Source of the DNA: Diphasiastrum complanatum | Lineage: Eukaryota > Streptophyta > Lycopodiopsida > Lycopodiales > Lycopodiaceae | DNA length: 64,000 nt | Assembly (NCBI GenBank): GCA_029204225.1 | Contig: CM055102.1 | Coordinates: 44,355,984 to 44,419,983, forward strand | Direction: 5' to 3' | Shown here: positions 44,490 through 56,399 of the stretch, one piece after another | Numbering within the stretch: position 1 is the first letter of the stretch | How the letters are laid out: each line of letters starts with the position of its first letter | Translations under genes and position numbers: made by a program | Notes under the pieces: generated by a model | What the model saw: the letters and a program-made list of their open reading frames with translations, nothing else | The model's database searches: none | What the model was told of the DNA's origin: nothing

Positions 44490-44880
44490 CTATGTTTCAT
44501 AAAAAAAGTCCTTTCCCAATGCTTTGGTAAAGATATCAGCCACACACTCCCTTGATGAGACATGTTGAAGCTCTACCTCCTTTGCCATGACTTGTTCTCT
44601 CACAAAATGGTAAGCCACTTCAATATGTTTGCTCCTTGTATGAAAAACATGATTGTTTGCCAAAATTTGGGCTGAAAGGTAATCACAAAAAATGACTGGA
44701 CACATAAAATCCATCAAGTCAAGATGGAATACCATCCTTTTGATCCATAGCATCTCCTTGGTGCATGAAGTCAAGGCTTTGTATTCGGCTTTGGTTGAAG
44801 ATAATGAGATTGTTGCTTGCTTCTTTAACATCCATGAGATAGCTCCATCACCTGTAAAAATAGCATGTGCACTTATGGAT
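44490..44880 (-). pseudogene. Copia RNase H and pol C-terminus (LTR-A element)
   Basis: Minus-strand frame with the RNase H end: ISWMLKKQATISLSSTKAEY, KALTSCTKEMLWIKRM, a DYLSAQILANN run, then FHTRSKHIEVAYHFVREQVM and VADIFTKALGK, with the stop about 50 bp before the LTR polypurine tract. This part of the frame is open, so it is among the least decayed coding pieces here. Upstream of about 44880 the frame runs into unrelated Gypsy LTR DNA, so the rest of pol is missing. Confidence 0.88.
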
Positions 44881-44899
44881 TTTGTAAAGACCACTAGGA

Positions 44900-45359
44900 A
44901 AAACCTAAGATGAGGATAGAAGAATACAACAGGAGACATGTAGGAGCAAAACCTCCCAACCAATCCTAGATCAATCCCGAATCTAGCCCCTTGAGCCATG
45001 CCATGTGAAAGCTAGAGGAGAAGAGAGCATTTGGTAACCTGAACCAAGTTGTCGACAAGAGAATCCCTACCACAATATATAGAGGGTAGATTCACGTGCA
45101 TGAACCCATGCAATCCCCATGCAGTCCAACTATAAAAAGGTCACAACTCTTCATGTAGTCCTCCTGTGTATATCCGTCACACATACATGCACTACTCCAT
45201 ATGTCTCAATTATAGTGTCTGGGTCCTCTCAAGGTTATTACTCACAAATAGGCCTTGACATGGAACTAAATCGAGGCGTAACCAATAATCTCGAATAACG
45301 GAGAGCCGATCTACCATATTAGGACTATTCCATGTCCTTAGCTAAATATGGTTGTAACA
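44900..45359 (-). mobile_element. Gypsy 3' LTR, minus strand
   Basis: The minus-strand start TGTTACAACCATATTTAG at 45359 is preceded by a purine tract (AAGGGAGGAAGAA) almost identical to those in the 26-28 kb Gypsy array. Near its end it shares the phrase GATCTAGGATTGGTTGGG with that array, so the two are related families. Its far end is cut by the LTR-A element near 44880-44900. Confidence 0.65.
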
Positions 45360-47988
45360 TTCTTCCTCCCTTAAACAGATTATGTCCCTCGAATGGAAAA
45401 AAGAGACATGAAATTATTCCTTAAGCTTTCAACTTTTAACTAAATCCTATCTACAATTTCTTATAGATAATAGTGCTTCTTGGTACAAATATACTTAGAA
45501 TTAAGTATCCATTTATGATTTTGCAATCACAAATAGTTAGATTCTTATGATTCGTCAATCATAATTCTCCAAAATCTCAAATCATACTTAATTCCCAAAA
45601 GATATTGGAGTCTATGTCACACAACTCAGGAAATATATAAGAATCATTCTAAAATCTTCTCCACTCTGGATTTTAAGAATATTCCTAAAACTGGATTTAT
45701 AACTAAAATGTGAGCTATCCAAATTTCTCAACCACCAGGTAATCAAAGATAGACTAACTATCTTCAATCAAAAACTTCAGGTCGCTGTCTAGAACTAAAT
45801 CTAGATATCCAAAGTTCTACTGGATTCTCCAAAAATTCAGTTATCATTTTTGGAACCATTATGATTTGCTATCCAATTGAGCTCTTTGGAATACAATCAC
45901 TAATCAAACTAAGCCTATTCCACATTTGAGAAATACTCTACCAAAAATTCATGTATATTCTATGCACATAACTTTTTCTGATGAATCAAAATGATTCATA
46001 AATCATGCATCTTATAAGCAACATATATAATCAAAAGTTCCTGGTGAATTCTCTTTACACTATTTTTCTCACCAATTAACTTTTCATGGGAGTAATCCAA
46101 ACACTTAAGTTAATTGCCAATGATTTAGAAATCTCAAATGTCCAGGTGCAGATCTTAATTGTACCAGTACAGCACCACATTTAGATCCTTATCCATAAGT
46201 AGTGATTCACATGATGATAACAGTCCTCAATAAAAGAAGTAATTTTCACATTGGAAGGATCAGATGAATTTAATTTGATGTCTAGTATTTGAGGAATTCA
46301 AAAGAAGGGTTCTTATAAGGTGAGAAATAGCATTAAGGGTATCCTGATTTGTAAATTATGAGAACCCCTTATTGGGATCCAGATTAAATCTCAAAATTTT
46401 ACAAAATTCTCCAACAATTAACCAATGGATTTATCCGTTATTATTACCATCATTGTGAATACTAACCACTGGTCTACAAATCACTCTCGTACTAAAAATT
46501 CCATTTGGAATCACTGATGTCTCATACCATCAACTCTCCCTCCAAGAAGTCCTTTGCTTCTAGATCTGTTCACCAGAAAATAAAAAAAATTAAGTGGCCA
46601 TCCTATAACCAAATATAGGATATGATCTTCGCCCAATTCCCAAAGATAGTTTCACTCACTCAGTTCTCCCAGGTTCCTATAGCAATTTTCTGTAGATGAA
46701 AATATCATCTAAGAATACAACTAGGCATTGACCTAGGTATGGACGAGAAATATCGTTCATATACTGTTGAAATAACCCAAGTGTATTCATTATCCAAAAG
46801 AAAACTTTAAGAATTCAAACTAACCGAAGTATTATAAAAGATGTATAACATCTATATTAGAATTGGTACAAGGAATTCCATTCCTTTCAAAAGATCATTA
46901 ACCGCCATATCTGAGATTCCAGAGATCCTAAAAATCCATCCGAATTTCCTATATCGCACAGGCACATATCTATTCCACCAAACACTAGAGAACCCTTTAA
47001 TTTTGTTCCTGATGGAGAACAATAATCCATTTACGAAATTGTGATTCAACAAGGACCACACACGGTTTACAGTCACATTATACAACCTTTCTGGTTAATA
47101 GCGAAATTCCCAAATCCCTCCCATCTGAGAGTTCCAACTCTTAGGAATAAGGCTTTATCATATACTAACGGTACAAATGCGATCCATGTGTCAATACTCA
47201 CTTCTCATATCACAATTTCCATTCAAAATTACGGTCATACTCATGGTCTCATAGATATTCAATACGAATTCTAATTAAGGAATTCAACACCCGACATTAT
47301 GCAATTTTCCCATGGGGATTTCCAAAACCCAATTACATAATGCATACACATTTACTATCTTTGATGTCCATTTCTTCCATCCTTAAAATTTTCCAGTTCC
47401 TCGAAAATTTCACTCCGTCAAGGCCTAATGAATTCTCATAGACATATAGTATATGAATTTCCCTTCATATACAAATTGCTTTAGCATTAATTCAATGTTT
47501 GTCAATCAAGTTGTACTAAAACATGAAATGACATCAAAGAGAAATTGCCACATTTAAAATTTTCAAAACCAGTATGCAACAAAAATATATATTTCATTGA
47601 ATAAAGAGTTTCCTTCATTTTCTGGTTATTTTATTTTATATTGCAACTTAATATTACATTCAATGAATTGCGTGCTAAAAACTTTCGTTCATTTATTTCT
47701 AGTGATCATAAACAATTAGAAATAAAATCACAAAAAAACCAATCGGTTTTTAATATTTTATTGATAGAGAAGGAAAATCCAAACCACTTTTTAACCAATA
47801 TTCTGAGAGCAATTCTCATCTCCAAGGTTATAAAAAAACGTTAAAAGTCGAGCACCAGAAGACCGAAATTTTAATACCAATGCTAGTAACTTGAACATTC
47901 CGAGTCAATTTAGGGAACTCCCAAAAGTCCCCTTTCTAAGTCAACTAATAATTACTATAAGTTATTAAATTTCTAGCATGTACTCCAT
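45360..47988 (-). pseudogene. Heavily decayed Gypsy pol body
   Basis: The region to the right of the minus-strand LTR should hold the element body. The one sure landmark is the RT catalytic part on the minus strand at about 46692-46775: FQQYMNDISRPYL, then LVVFLDDIFIY, a Gypsy-type RT box. Elsewhere the frames are shredded and I cannot place protease, RNase H or integrase. Local frames of 60-77 codons at 46841-47274 are probably accidental. Confidence 0.6.
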
Positions 47989-48516
47989 TCAGACAATCGA
48001 TTTAGGTAGATTTTTTGAAAAAAAAAAAAATGACCCTTCCAAATCAACTAAAGTCTTTACCAAAGTAATAAAGGTGCAAAGATTCATGCAATCCTGGGCT
48101 ATTGGTATGTTACCACCATAACACAACTGATAGCCATGCACCAATTCCACCTTAATAAGAAGATAAAACCCACCAAACCCTAACAAGGGTTTCAAAGGGA
48201 AATCTAAAAAAAAGGAACATCCATCCCATAGCCGCAACAGCTTCCCATGTTGTCGAGACTCTTCTCTCACTACTGCCATCGCTACCAACAAGAGATCTAG
48301 CATCACACGCTTCTTACCGGAGATCATCTGCTGCCAACTACGCTCCAAGGCTTCAATCACATGCCGTAGCTTTACGTCCTCATGGAAAAAGATGGAATTT
48401 ACAAAGGTATTTCTGTTGGATGCGCGGCAGCACCTTCCCATCCAACCCCTTATAGGCGAGTGCCCGTCACAGTTCAAGAAGATCAGAAGGATAAAGCGAG
48501 CAGCAGCATCGAGCAC
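47989..48516 (-). CDS. Unidentified open frame, 175 codons
   Basis: The frame has no stop for 175 codons on the minus strand. The N-terminal part is hydrophobic (FILLIFLNC) and the middle is basic and Ser/Arg-rich. I recognise no domain. It lies at the upstream end of a decayed minus-strand Gypsy, where gag would be, but there is no zinc knuckle. It may be a relic or chance. Confidence 0.25.
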   Translation of the reverse strand: MLDAAARFILLIFLNCDGHSPIRGWMGRCCRASNRNTFVNSIFFHEDVKLRHVIEALERSWQQMISGKKRVMLDLLLVAMAVVREESRQHGKLLRLWDGCSFFLDFPLKPLLGFGGFYLLIKVELVHGYQLCYGGNIPIAQDCMNLCTFITLVKTLVDLEGSFFFFSKNLPKSIV

Positions 48517-48660
48517 TGAACATTTTACAGTCCTTCAGAAGCGTGGATAGTAGACTCGAATCTTGAGCAACTGGCTGAGTAGAACTTCAGCTAGTGCACA
48601 ATCGGTTTCCATTTGCTACTATAAATAAGGCAAATCAAACAAACAAACAAACTTCAGAAC

Positions 48661-48880
48661 CTCAAGTGGTTGTTTTAGGTGATGATCCCCTGTAAACACT
48701 ACCTCAAGTGGTTGTTTTAGGTGATCATCCCCTATAAACACTGCCAAAATCTCTAGAATCTGAGATGTACCTCAATACTCTCTTGCCTAGTCCACAACAC
48801 AATAGCTTAGATCTAGTCTTGTAATGGTTATCTTGCCTAGTCCACAACACAATAGCTTAGATCTAGTCTTGTAATGGTTA
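48661..48880. repeat. Two short tandem duplications, 42 bp and 50 bp
   Basis: CTCAAGTGGTTGTTTTAGGT begins at 48661 and again at 48703 (42-bp unit, imperfect). A 50-bp unit starting TCTTGCCTAG is repeated perfectly at 48781-48830 and 48831-48880. The second array ends right where the Copia gag relic begins. Confidence 0.92.
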
Positions 48881-48884
48881 TATA

Positions 48885-50120
48885 TAACAAGGTGATGAGT
48901 TCACCAACTTAGTCCAATCATTTGCTATTCAAGACACTCTTCCATCCATTAAAAAGTTGCACAATGTTCTTGTGGCCGAGGAGAGTAGGCTTCTACACCT
49001 CAAGACAAGAATGGATGACATGTCACTTAATGGAGGAGAGGAGAAAGCAAGCTTTACATCCAAAGGCAAGAAGAAGCAACATCCATTCAAGAAGAATCAA
49101 GGCAAGGAGGCCGAGATGAAGAATGGAGGATCTACTTCCAAAGGCAAGGTGAAGAACATGGCAAAGCTCAAGTGTTTCTTTTGTGGGAAGAAATGACACT
49201 TTGCCTCGGAATGCTACTTGAAGAAGAATCAACAAGCCAATGGAGATCAAGGGAACATTGCTCAAGAGGAAGAAGATGAGGATGGATTCAACACATCCTT
49301 AATGGTTGCATCTACACCAACTTCAAGTCAAGACACATGGTGGATAGATAGTGGGGCTAGTTCCCACATGTCTTTTAACAAGCATTATTTTTCTACTCTT
49401 CTATCTTGTAATGACTCTAAGAAGTCAATATACACTACTAGTAATCAAGCATGCAAGATAGATGGCATAGGATCTATTCCTCTTTGCTTAGGCACATCTA
49501 AAAGGATAGATCTAGATAATGTTTTGTATGTTCCTACCATTTCAAGAAACTTGCTTAGTGTAGGACAATTAATGGACAATGGACTAGATGTACATTTCAA
49601 GAATGGAGTTTGTTCCATCTTGAAAAATGATAAGTGCATAGCTAGTGGCATTAAGCAATGTAGACTTTTCAAGTTGGATGCTAATGTTGCAAATGAAAGT
49701 GTGAACTTGGCTAGGGAGGAGCTATCTCAAGTGGAGCTTTGGCATAAGAGATTAGGCCATCCTAATCTTCAATCTATGGAGTCAATGGCAAGCAAGGAAC
49801 TAGCTCTCGGCCTACCAAGAGCTTTGAAGAAGTGTGGAAAGATGTGTGAGGCATGTGGCCTTGCAAAGTCACACAAATCTTCTTACAAGAGATCTTCATC
49901 AAGATCTCTCTCTCCCTTGGATCTCATACATTCTGATGTACATAATTTTTCACATGCAAGTAATGGAGGTGTCTTGATGTATGTAACTAGATTCACATGG
50001 ATTGAGTTACTATCAAAGAAAAGTCTTGTTTATGAAGCTTTCATTAAGTTCAAGTCTCTAGTAGAGAAACAACTTAGTACTTCCGTCAAAGCACTAAGAT
50101 GCGTCACAATTTGCTAAGAG
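48885..50120 (+). pseudogene. Copia gag end, protease and start of integrase
   Basis: The frame opens inside Gag (FTNLVQSFAIQDTLPSIKKL) and continues through a Lys/Gly-rich stretch to the zinc knuckle CFFCGKK, a stop, HFASEC (about 49170-49215). Protease follows with WWIDSGASSHMSF (about 49340-49378, catalytic Asp in DSGA), then the GAG-pre-integrase segment LWHKRLGHPNLQSMESM with its zinc-site partners CEACGLAKSHK, and integrase starting LDLIHSDVHNF. At about 50100 integrase stops before its second catalytic Asp. Apart from the TGA in the knuckle the frame is open for 300 codons, so this copy is comparatively young. Confidence 0.9.
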
Positions 50121-50121
50121 C

Positions 50122-51816
50122 TTGTCTAATGGATCTAACCCATTGTGCATTGAAGATCTTGACAAACCTGAGGAGGATATTGACAAACCCGAGGAGGACC
50201 TTGACAAACCCGAGGATGGAGACAAGGATCCGAGTCAAAGGGGGCCAAGAAGATCATCAAGAAGCAAGTCCGAGCCCTCAAGGCTCACCTATGTGGACAA
50301 GGGAAAGCAAAAGGAAGACTCTACATCTTCTATCTCTTACTCTTTCTTAGCTACATTGCTTGAAGAACCATCATCTTTTGAAGAAGCATATAGATCTAAA
50401 GTTTGGAGAGATGCAATGCAAGTAGAGTATGATGCATTAAAAGAAAATCATACTTGGAATCTTGTAAATCTTCCAAGAGGGAAGTAACCACTTGCATGTA
50501 AGTGGATTTATAGAATAAAGTACAATAAAGATGGATCTATTAGTAAGTAAAAAGCTAGGCTTGTTTCTAAGAGATTTCTTCAAATAAAAGGATTGGATTA
50601 TGAAGAAACATTTGCACCTATAGCTAAGCTTGTAACTATTAGATTAATCATTTGCATTGCTACTTTGTTCAAGTGGGATCTCTACCAAATGGATGTGACA
50701 AATGCTTTCTTGAATGGCTTCTTAGAAGAGGAAATCTACATGATGCAACCCGAGGGATTCATCAAGGTTGGTGAGGAGCAAAAAGTGTGCTACTTAAGGA
50801 AGAACCTATATGGCTTAAAGCAAGCACCTAGAGCTTGGTACTCTAGGTTGCATGATTTTCATCATTATGACAGGAAATGATGATGAAGGCATAAGCGAAG
50901 TAAAAGTTGATTTATCTAGTGAGTTCAAGATGGTAGATCTAGGCTTCCTAAAGTTTATACTTGGGATAGAACTGTCTAGAAGTAGCAATTATACTTTCAT
51001 AAGTCAATCTAAGTATGCTATGGGCAATCTTGAAAGATTTGGTATGAAAGATTGTAAGGGGACTGACACCCCTATGGAGCATGTTGTGAAAGCAACTAAT
51101 GAAGGTGATGAGGCATCCTTTGAGGACATCACCCTCTTTAGGAAGCTTATAGGCTCTCTAATCTATTTAACCATCACTAGACCTGACTTAAGTTTTTGTG
51201 TAATCAAGTTGAGTCAAAGTATGCAAGCTCCTTTAGTTCAACATTGGAAAAGTGCCAAGAGAGTACTTAGATATGTTTCTAATACTATATTTTTTGGCAT
51301 ACTTTATGAAGGATCTAACTTGCACTTGAGAGCCTACTCGGATTCAGATTTTGCAGGTGACAAGATGGATAGGAAGTCCATTAGTGCATTTGCAACATAC
51401 TTTGTGAAGGAGTAATATCTTGGCTTTCCAAAATGCAAGATACTATCTCACTATCTTCTTGTGAAGCCGAGTACAAGGCATTGACTTCAACAACCAAAGA
51501 GCTCCTATGGCTAAGAAGACTCTTGATGGAGCTACATGTGCTAGAGGCCAAGGAGATCCCCTACATATTTTGTGACAATCAAGCTTCTCAACAAATTGCT
51601 TCAAATCCCATCTTCCATGCTAGAACAAAGCATATTGAGATAGCTCACCACTTTGTGAGGGAGAAGGTACAATCCAAGGAGGTGCAACTACATCATGTAC
51701 CATCATCCAAATGCATAGCTGATATCTTAACCAAGCCATTGTTCAAAGATCCATTTTTCAAGTTAAGATATGCTCTTGGAATTGTAGGTAGATGTACATT
51801 AGATTTGCCAAGTTAG
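50122..51816 (+). pseudogene. Copia linker, RT and RNase H of the same element
   Basis: After an internal deletion that removed most of integrase, an acidic linker with DKPEEDIDKPEEDLDKPE repeats leads to RT: SFEEAYRSKVWRDAM, NHTWNLVNLPRGK, stop, CKWIYRIKYN, LDYEETFAPIAKL and QMDVTNAFLNGFLEEEIYMM, LYGLKQAPRAWY. A second deletion at about 50875 removes the YVDD box. The frame resumes at FKMVDLGFLKFILGIEL, then LIGSLIYLTITRPDLSFCV and RNase H (YSDSDFAGDKMDRKS, stop, ISLSSCEAEYKALTS, FCDNQASQQIA, FHARTKHIEIAHHFVREK, IADILTKPLF). It ends at 51816, 14 bp before the LTR. Confidence 0.9.
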
Positions 51817-51829
51817 AAGTGAGGAGGAG

Positions 51830-52280
51830 TGTTGAAATTTGTCACTTCTCACTTGACATTGGTTATTGTAAATGATGATCAAACATTAGAACAATGTTGA
51901 TGATCTGATTTCACACGTGTGGAGCCTATTCCCACGTGTGAAAGGAAGTACGTTTCATACTTGTATATATCTAAATTGATTTTGTATTCAATCTAGTTAG
52001 TGTGAGCATGATATGACTAGTTTTTAGTCAAGTTGACTACTCACCTAGAAATTAGCTTTTCCTTGCATGTGCATGAATAAATGCTCCCACATGGTAAGTG
52101 GATGTTCACACGTGTGTATAGAGTTCCAGAAGATAAGAGTTGACCATTTTTCTTAGATCCTATTTTGTAGGGAATATTCCTATATTCTAGGAGACCAGCT
52201 TTTTGGATTTTAGCCATATTCTAGAAGGTCAATTTTGGATAAGGATCAAGGATGGATCAAATGGATAGATCTGAGTGATG
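51830..52280 (+). mobile_element. 3' LTR of the 48.9-51.8 kb Copia element
   Basis: It starts TGTTGAAATTTGTCAC after the purine tract GAAGTGAGGAGGAG. It has the paired palindrome boxes in plus orientation (51912-51921 and 51933-51938) at the place expected for LTR-B-related LTRs, and another at 52107-52116. A TATATATC stretch lies near 51965. The right end is not defined, and I estimate it near 52280. Confidence 0.65.
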
Positions 52281-53150
52281 TGGCACTCTTCACAAGGAGC
52301 ATGGACAATAGTGTGTGACATACCTCACAGGTTCACTAGGGTCATTATAGCATGGATCTGCTCTGATACCTGCACACATGTCCACATCAGGTCTTTTAGC
52401 TAAGTAAAACTTTAAATGGGTAAAATTTTCATACTCCTCTATGTTTAAAATGAACTGATGGGGAACAATTAACCATAAGCTTATTAGTATGGCACTCGCC
52501 ATGATACGATGATATAATGGCTTGGCCTATCGCTAAAACACGTTTGTCTGGGAAGATTGGACTAAGACTTAAAATGCTATTTGAAGCTGTTAAGCAGTAT
52601 AACTTCTTTTGGACATGAATAATAGTTGTCGTTCAGCTATGACACATGTCTTCCGCACTGAACTAACTTAATTGGTTTTGTTTTGTGGGATGGTGGCAAG
52701 TATCAGCTGGACGTCTTAAAAGTGGTCATGCTTTATGGTGCTTTACAGTACTGTATTTTACGTTTCAGCTATATTTTACTTTGTTGGATTATGAATAAAG
52801 GCTTTAAAATATTTCAGTCTTGCTTTGTCAAGAGAAACTAAGTGCAGTTTTGTATCTCTCTCTCTTTGATGTAGCCTGCTCCATTGAGCGCACTTTGCTA
52901 ATGCTACTTTGTTGGAGGGTTTGCGGATTCCAAGGCAACCCTAATCCTAGTTAATAAGTGAGAAGATTTGGCACCCTGCGTGTGTAAGTCCAACCCGATG
53001 ATCACATAGTTATTTGATTGATCAATTAAAAGTTAATAAAAGGACTTTAGGCCTTTTTGCGGGACTTTTAATATCATAGGGCCTAAATGTCAGGTTAGTG
53101 AATAAAGTTGGGCTTCCTTGCAATTTTGATGGTTCCCACACTTTTTTAAA
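52281..53150. other. Unassigned DNA with a possible minus-strand Gypsy primer site
   Basis: GGTATCAGAGCAGATCCATG on the minus strand (52351-52370) resembles the initiator-Met primer site and the usual Gypsy leader that follows it. If so, an LTR extends to the right of 52371. No coding part of such an element is seen to the left. Most of the remainder may be the LTR of the Asp-primed Gypsy that ends at 53677, but its start is not defined. Confidence 0.35.
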
Positions 53151-53697
53151 ATTTGAATAAAAAGAGAGACAAGACTGGACCAATAGGATTCAGAGGCCAG
53201 GGTCCTCCTCTCAGCTATAAAAAGAGACCAACTCGAGTTGCACCTCATGTTCATTTCCTCATTTCAATAAAGCAGATTGGTTCTCTTCAGAAATGGATTG
53301 ATGAATGTCCTTGCTCTCTATCACTTTTCCTCCATCTCTCATGCTTATTTGGATTTATCAATTGTTGGTGCTGAATGTTATTGCGATTGTATGTTATTAT
53401 GCTTTTTATGAGAGAGAAAGGGGGAGAGAGAAAGAGTAAGCTAACTCTGTTGTGGATGTGTAGTGTTAAGGGATTGTAGTGTTAAAGGATGTGTATTGTT
53501 AATGAATAGGGTTAATAGATGTAGAGTTAGATGTGAATCCTCCATTCATGTTGAAATTTGAACTAAACTATCGCTCTCATGGGAATGAACCTACGCGTGA
53601 CAACTAATTCCGTCTCTTTGATGCTAGATTGACTAGATCTTGGATTCAGGTTAGGCAAGGAAAGAAATCCACTACAATTTTGGCACCGTTGCCGGGG
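53151..53697 (+). mobile_element. Gypsy LTR 3' part and Asp-type primer site
   Basis: AGCTATAAAAAGAGACC (53213-53229) is a good TATA box. The LTR ends ...CCACTACA at 53677 and is followed by ATT and TGGCACCGTTGCCGGGG (53681-53697), the primer-site wording of Athila/Tat-type Gypsy elements (Asp tRNA). One base differs from the usual TGGCGCCG. The left end of the LTR is not determined. Confidence 0.7.
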
Positions 53698-54879
53698 AGC
53701 TACGCCAATTTTTCAGTTTGAAGCATGATTGTTGGATGGTTAGCTTGCATTAGGCATCTTGTTGTGGCATGAATAGTGTTAGATCTGCATTTTAGGGTTA
53801 GTTTGGGATTGATCTTGCTTGATTTGAGTGGAATTACTGTTTGAAATCTAATCCAATTGTTAAACAGGGAAAGCTATTTTGATCACCAATCTTAAGATCC
53901 ATTCGGATTTGAGATATCAGAGAAAATAACAAAAATCGGTCAAATCTGCCAGATTTGGTCAAAAAAGAGACAAAAAGTGTCATCATAGCTAATAATTTTT
54001 TACCCCCTTTCAGGAAACCTTCGCCGAGTTGCAGAAACCTTCGGTTTTGTTTAGAAACCTTCAGTTTGAAGGACGAAGATTACTTCCTAGCAGATTTCCA
54101 GAAACATCAGAAAAACCGTCAAAAAACACCAAAAAATCATCAAAACCCTAAAAATACAGAAAAAGAACCTTTGCCCGATTAACTATGCTTAGATGTGATT
54201 CAGATCTATTTACTGTCAGGTCGACGAAGAATAATACCAAAAATAGAAAGGGTTTCAGAGGATCAATTGTCATATTGCCATATTTTTGCCAAAAAGTCAC
54301 TTTTTTGCAAAAAAAACTAGTATTACTCTTGATCCTTCACCAGAACCTTCGCTGAGATTCTTGAACATTCTATTTATAGTGATATACTATTTTTGAGTTC
54401 GACAAAGATTCTTCTTGATCATATCATAGAAAATCTTGAATTTTACCCTCGCTAACCATCAAAAACTGTGTTTCCTTGTGTCATAAAGCTTCGCCCGTTT
54501 TTTCATAGTTGTATTTGTGTCAAATCTTTCACCTTACAGGTCGACGAAGGTTATTTCCCAAGAAATTGCCAGAAAAGTGTTCAGAGAGTTTTTTTTTTTT
54601 CCAAAATAGCATTGTTGAACCTTCGTCAGTACTATTTTTAGTTTCTAAATTTCCAGATCAAGTCTCTGTCAAAATTTGGATCAAATCTGATATATTTTGA
54701 ATTGAATTTTGAGAGATTTATCATTTTTGAAGTGTCGATTGATCAAATTTCGAAATCTTTTTCATGATATAGAATCAGATTCTTGAAAAGTGGAATAGAT
54801 CTAGCAGATCTAATCTGAGATACTTTTTTGAAAAAATCTAGATCCAATCTCATTATCTATTCGATCTAAATTTGTAAAG
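53698..54879 (+). other. Leader of the Asp-primed Gypsy element
   Basis: Non-coding leader of about 1.2 kb between primer site and gag. A phrase like GGTCGACGAAGRTT and its complement-like CCTTCG recur several times (about 54000-54080, 54220, 54345, 54398, 54538, 54617), more than chance would suggest in such AT-rich DNA. Confidence 0.5.
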
Positions 54880-56284
54880 ATGGCTGTCCCTAAAACTGCT
54901 CTCGGAGGTGCTCCACAAGAAGTCAATCCAATTATTGTTAGAAGAGCACCCCGTTTGGATCTACTCAAATATAATGGATTAACAGATCCAGTTAGATTTC
55001 TTCAGATCTATGTTGAATCCTGTGAAGTCTATGACGAGATTTATCCTCAAGATAAACTTAAGCTGTTTCCTATGGCCTTAACAGGTGCAACACAAGATTG
55101 GTACTATAACCAAGACAAAATTGAGCGTACAGATTGGGAGGTTGTTAAGCGAGCCCTTATCACACGGTTCAAACCACGGAAGTTTATGGAAGACCCTTTC
55201 CTTCTTTTAAGTAAATTAAAATGGGAAAGCGTGAAATGGTTCAAGATTACATTGAACGGGCGAAGTGTCTTAGATCTGAATGCGAATCTGAGATGATTAA
55301 CGAAAATGCCATGATTATGTGGTTTTTGTCAGGTCTACCTAAACGGATTAGACGTGAGCTGAAACACCATAATGAGTATGCACTCTTGCAAAATGCTATG
55401 GACGAGAAGATGAAGATTCAGATGATGAGCTGAATGTCAGTATGTTGCCTTATACAGCAGGGCAAACTACGATTACATCCACCACTATTGCATCAACGAA
55501 TGCCAACGCTACTGCAGAAATGATGCTCAATGAGTTTGAGAAACTTGGAAAAAACCAGTAGAAACAGATGGAAAAGTTGCAGTCGCAATTTGATGAGAAG
55601 ATCAAAGCATTGGAAAATTTCCACGGAGAAGCAAACAAGAAAACTGAGAAGTTTGCAAAGACTTTTCCTACCATGGAAAATGTTTGGTGTTCTATTTGTA
55701 TAGGAAATCACATAGTGAATGAGTGTCCTCAATTGAAAAAATGAATGGAAATCAGTGTTTGCCATCTGTGTAATTCACCTGACCATGAGACTACTTTTTG
55801 CAAATTCAACCCTCAGATAATTCAGCAACGATATGCACAAATGGGATATCGAGAACCACAGTATGGAGGAAATCTAGCAACAAGACCTCGACAACCTGCT
55901 CTTGGATACCCGGAACGTTTAACTTTACCTGCCCCACCAAAGCACTCCGCTCCTCCAGCCAATTTGATGGAACCAGAACCTTATGGAAGTGCTGAGCAAT
56001 GGAACTATGGAAATGAACAAGCAAGTGGATCTTCAGATGGATCTTCAGAACAATATGCCATTTATGTTGCCGCTCAGCAACAAGCCTCTAGAAATTGGAC
56101 CTGAGCACCACTAGGATGCTTTGTATGTGGAGACAATCACAGAGTTGCAAAATGCCCAAATAAAGAAAAATTTGTACCTTCTTGTCGTGACTGTGGATAT
56201 GGGCATTGCTATAAAGACTATCCAGCAAGACCGAAACCACCACCAGCTATAGCACTTGTAAATTTGATGACCGAAACACTCTGA
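54880..56284 (+). pseudogene. Gypsy gag with several zinc knuckles
   Basis: It opens with an ATG followed by PKTALGGAPQEVNPIIVRRA, then LLKYNGLTDPVRFLQIYVES and LFPMALTGATQDWYYNQ, the Gypsy Gag (retrotrans_gag) fold wording. A frameshift near 55225 is followed by YIERAKCLRSECES and MIMWFLSGLPKRIRRELK. Several stops interrupt the linker. Then four Cys-rich boxes follow: CSICIGNHIVNEC (about 55688), CHLCNSPDHETTFC (about 55760), CFVCGDNHRVAKC (about 56122) and CRDCGYGHCYKDYP (about 56186). Most Gag proteins have one or two, so this is unusual. The matching protease lies 6.6 kb away at 62880-63724, which suggests that the element was split by insertion. Confidence 0.8.
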
Positions 56285-56399
56285 AATAAAAGTATGTAGA
56301 GGTATTCTTTGGAAAGCTCTTTTCGAGTTTGTAAGCTACGAATACCATCGAGGACGGACATTCGTTAGGATAAACAAAAACAACAAAGAAGTAACTATT

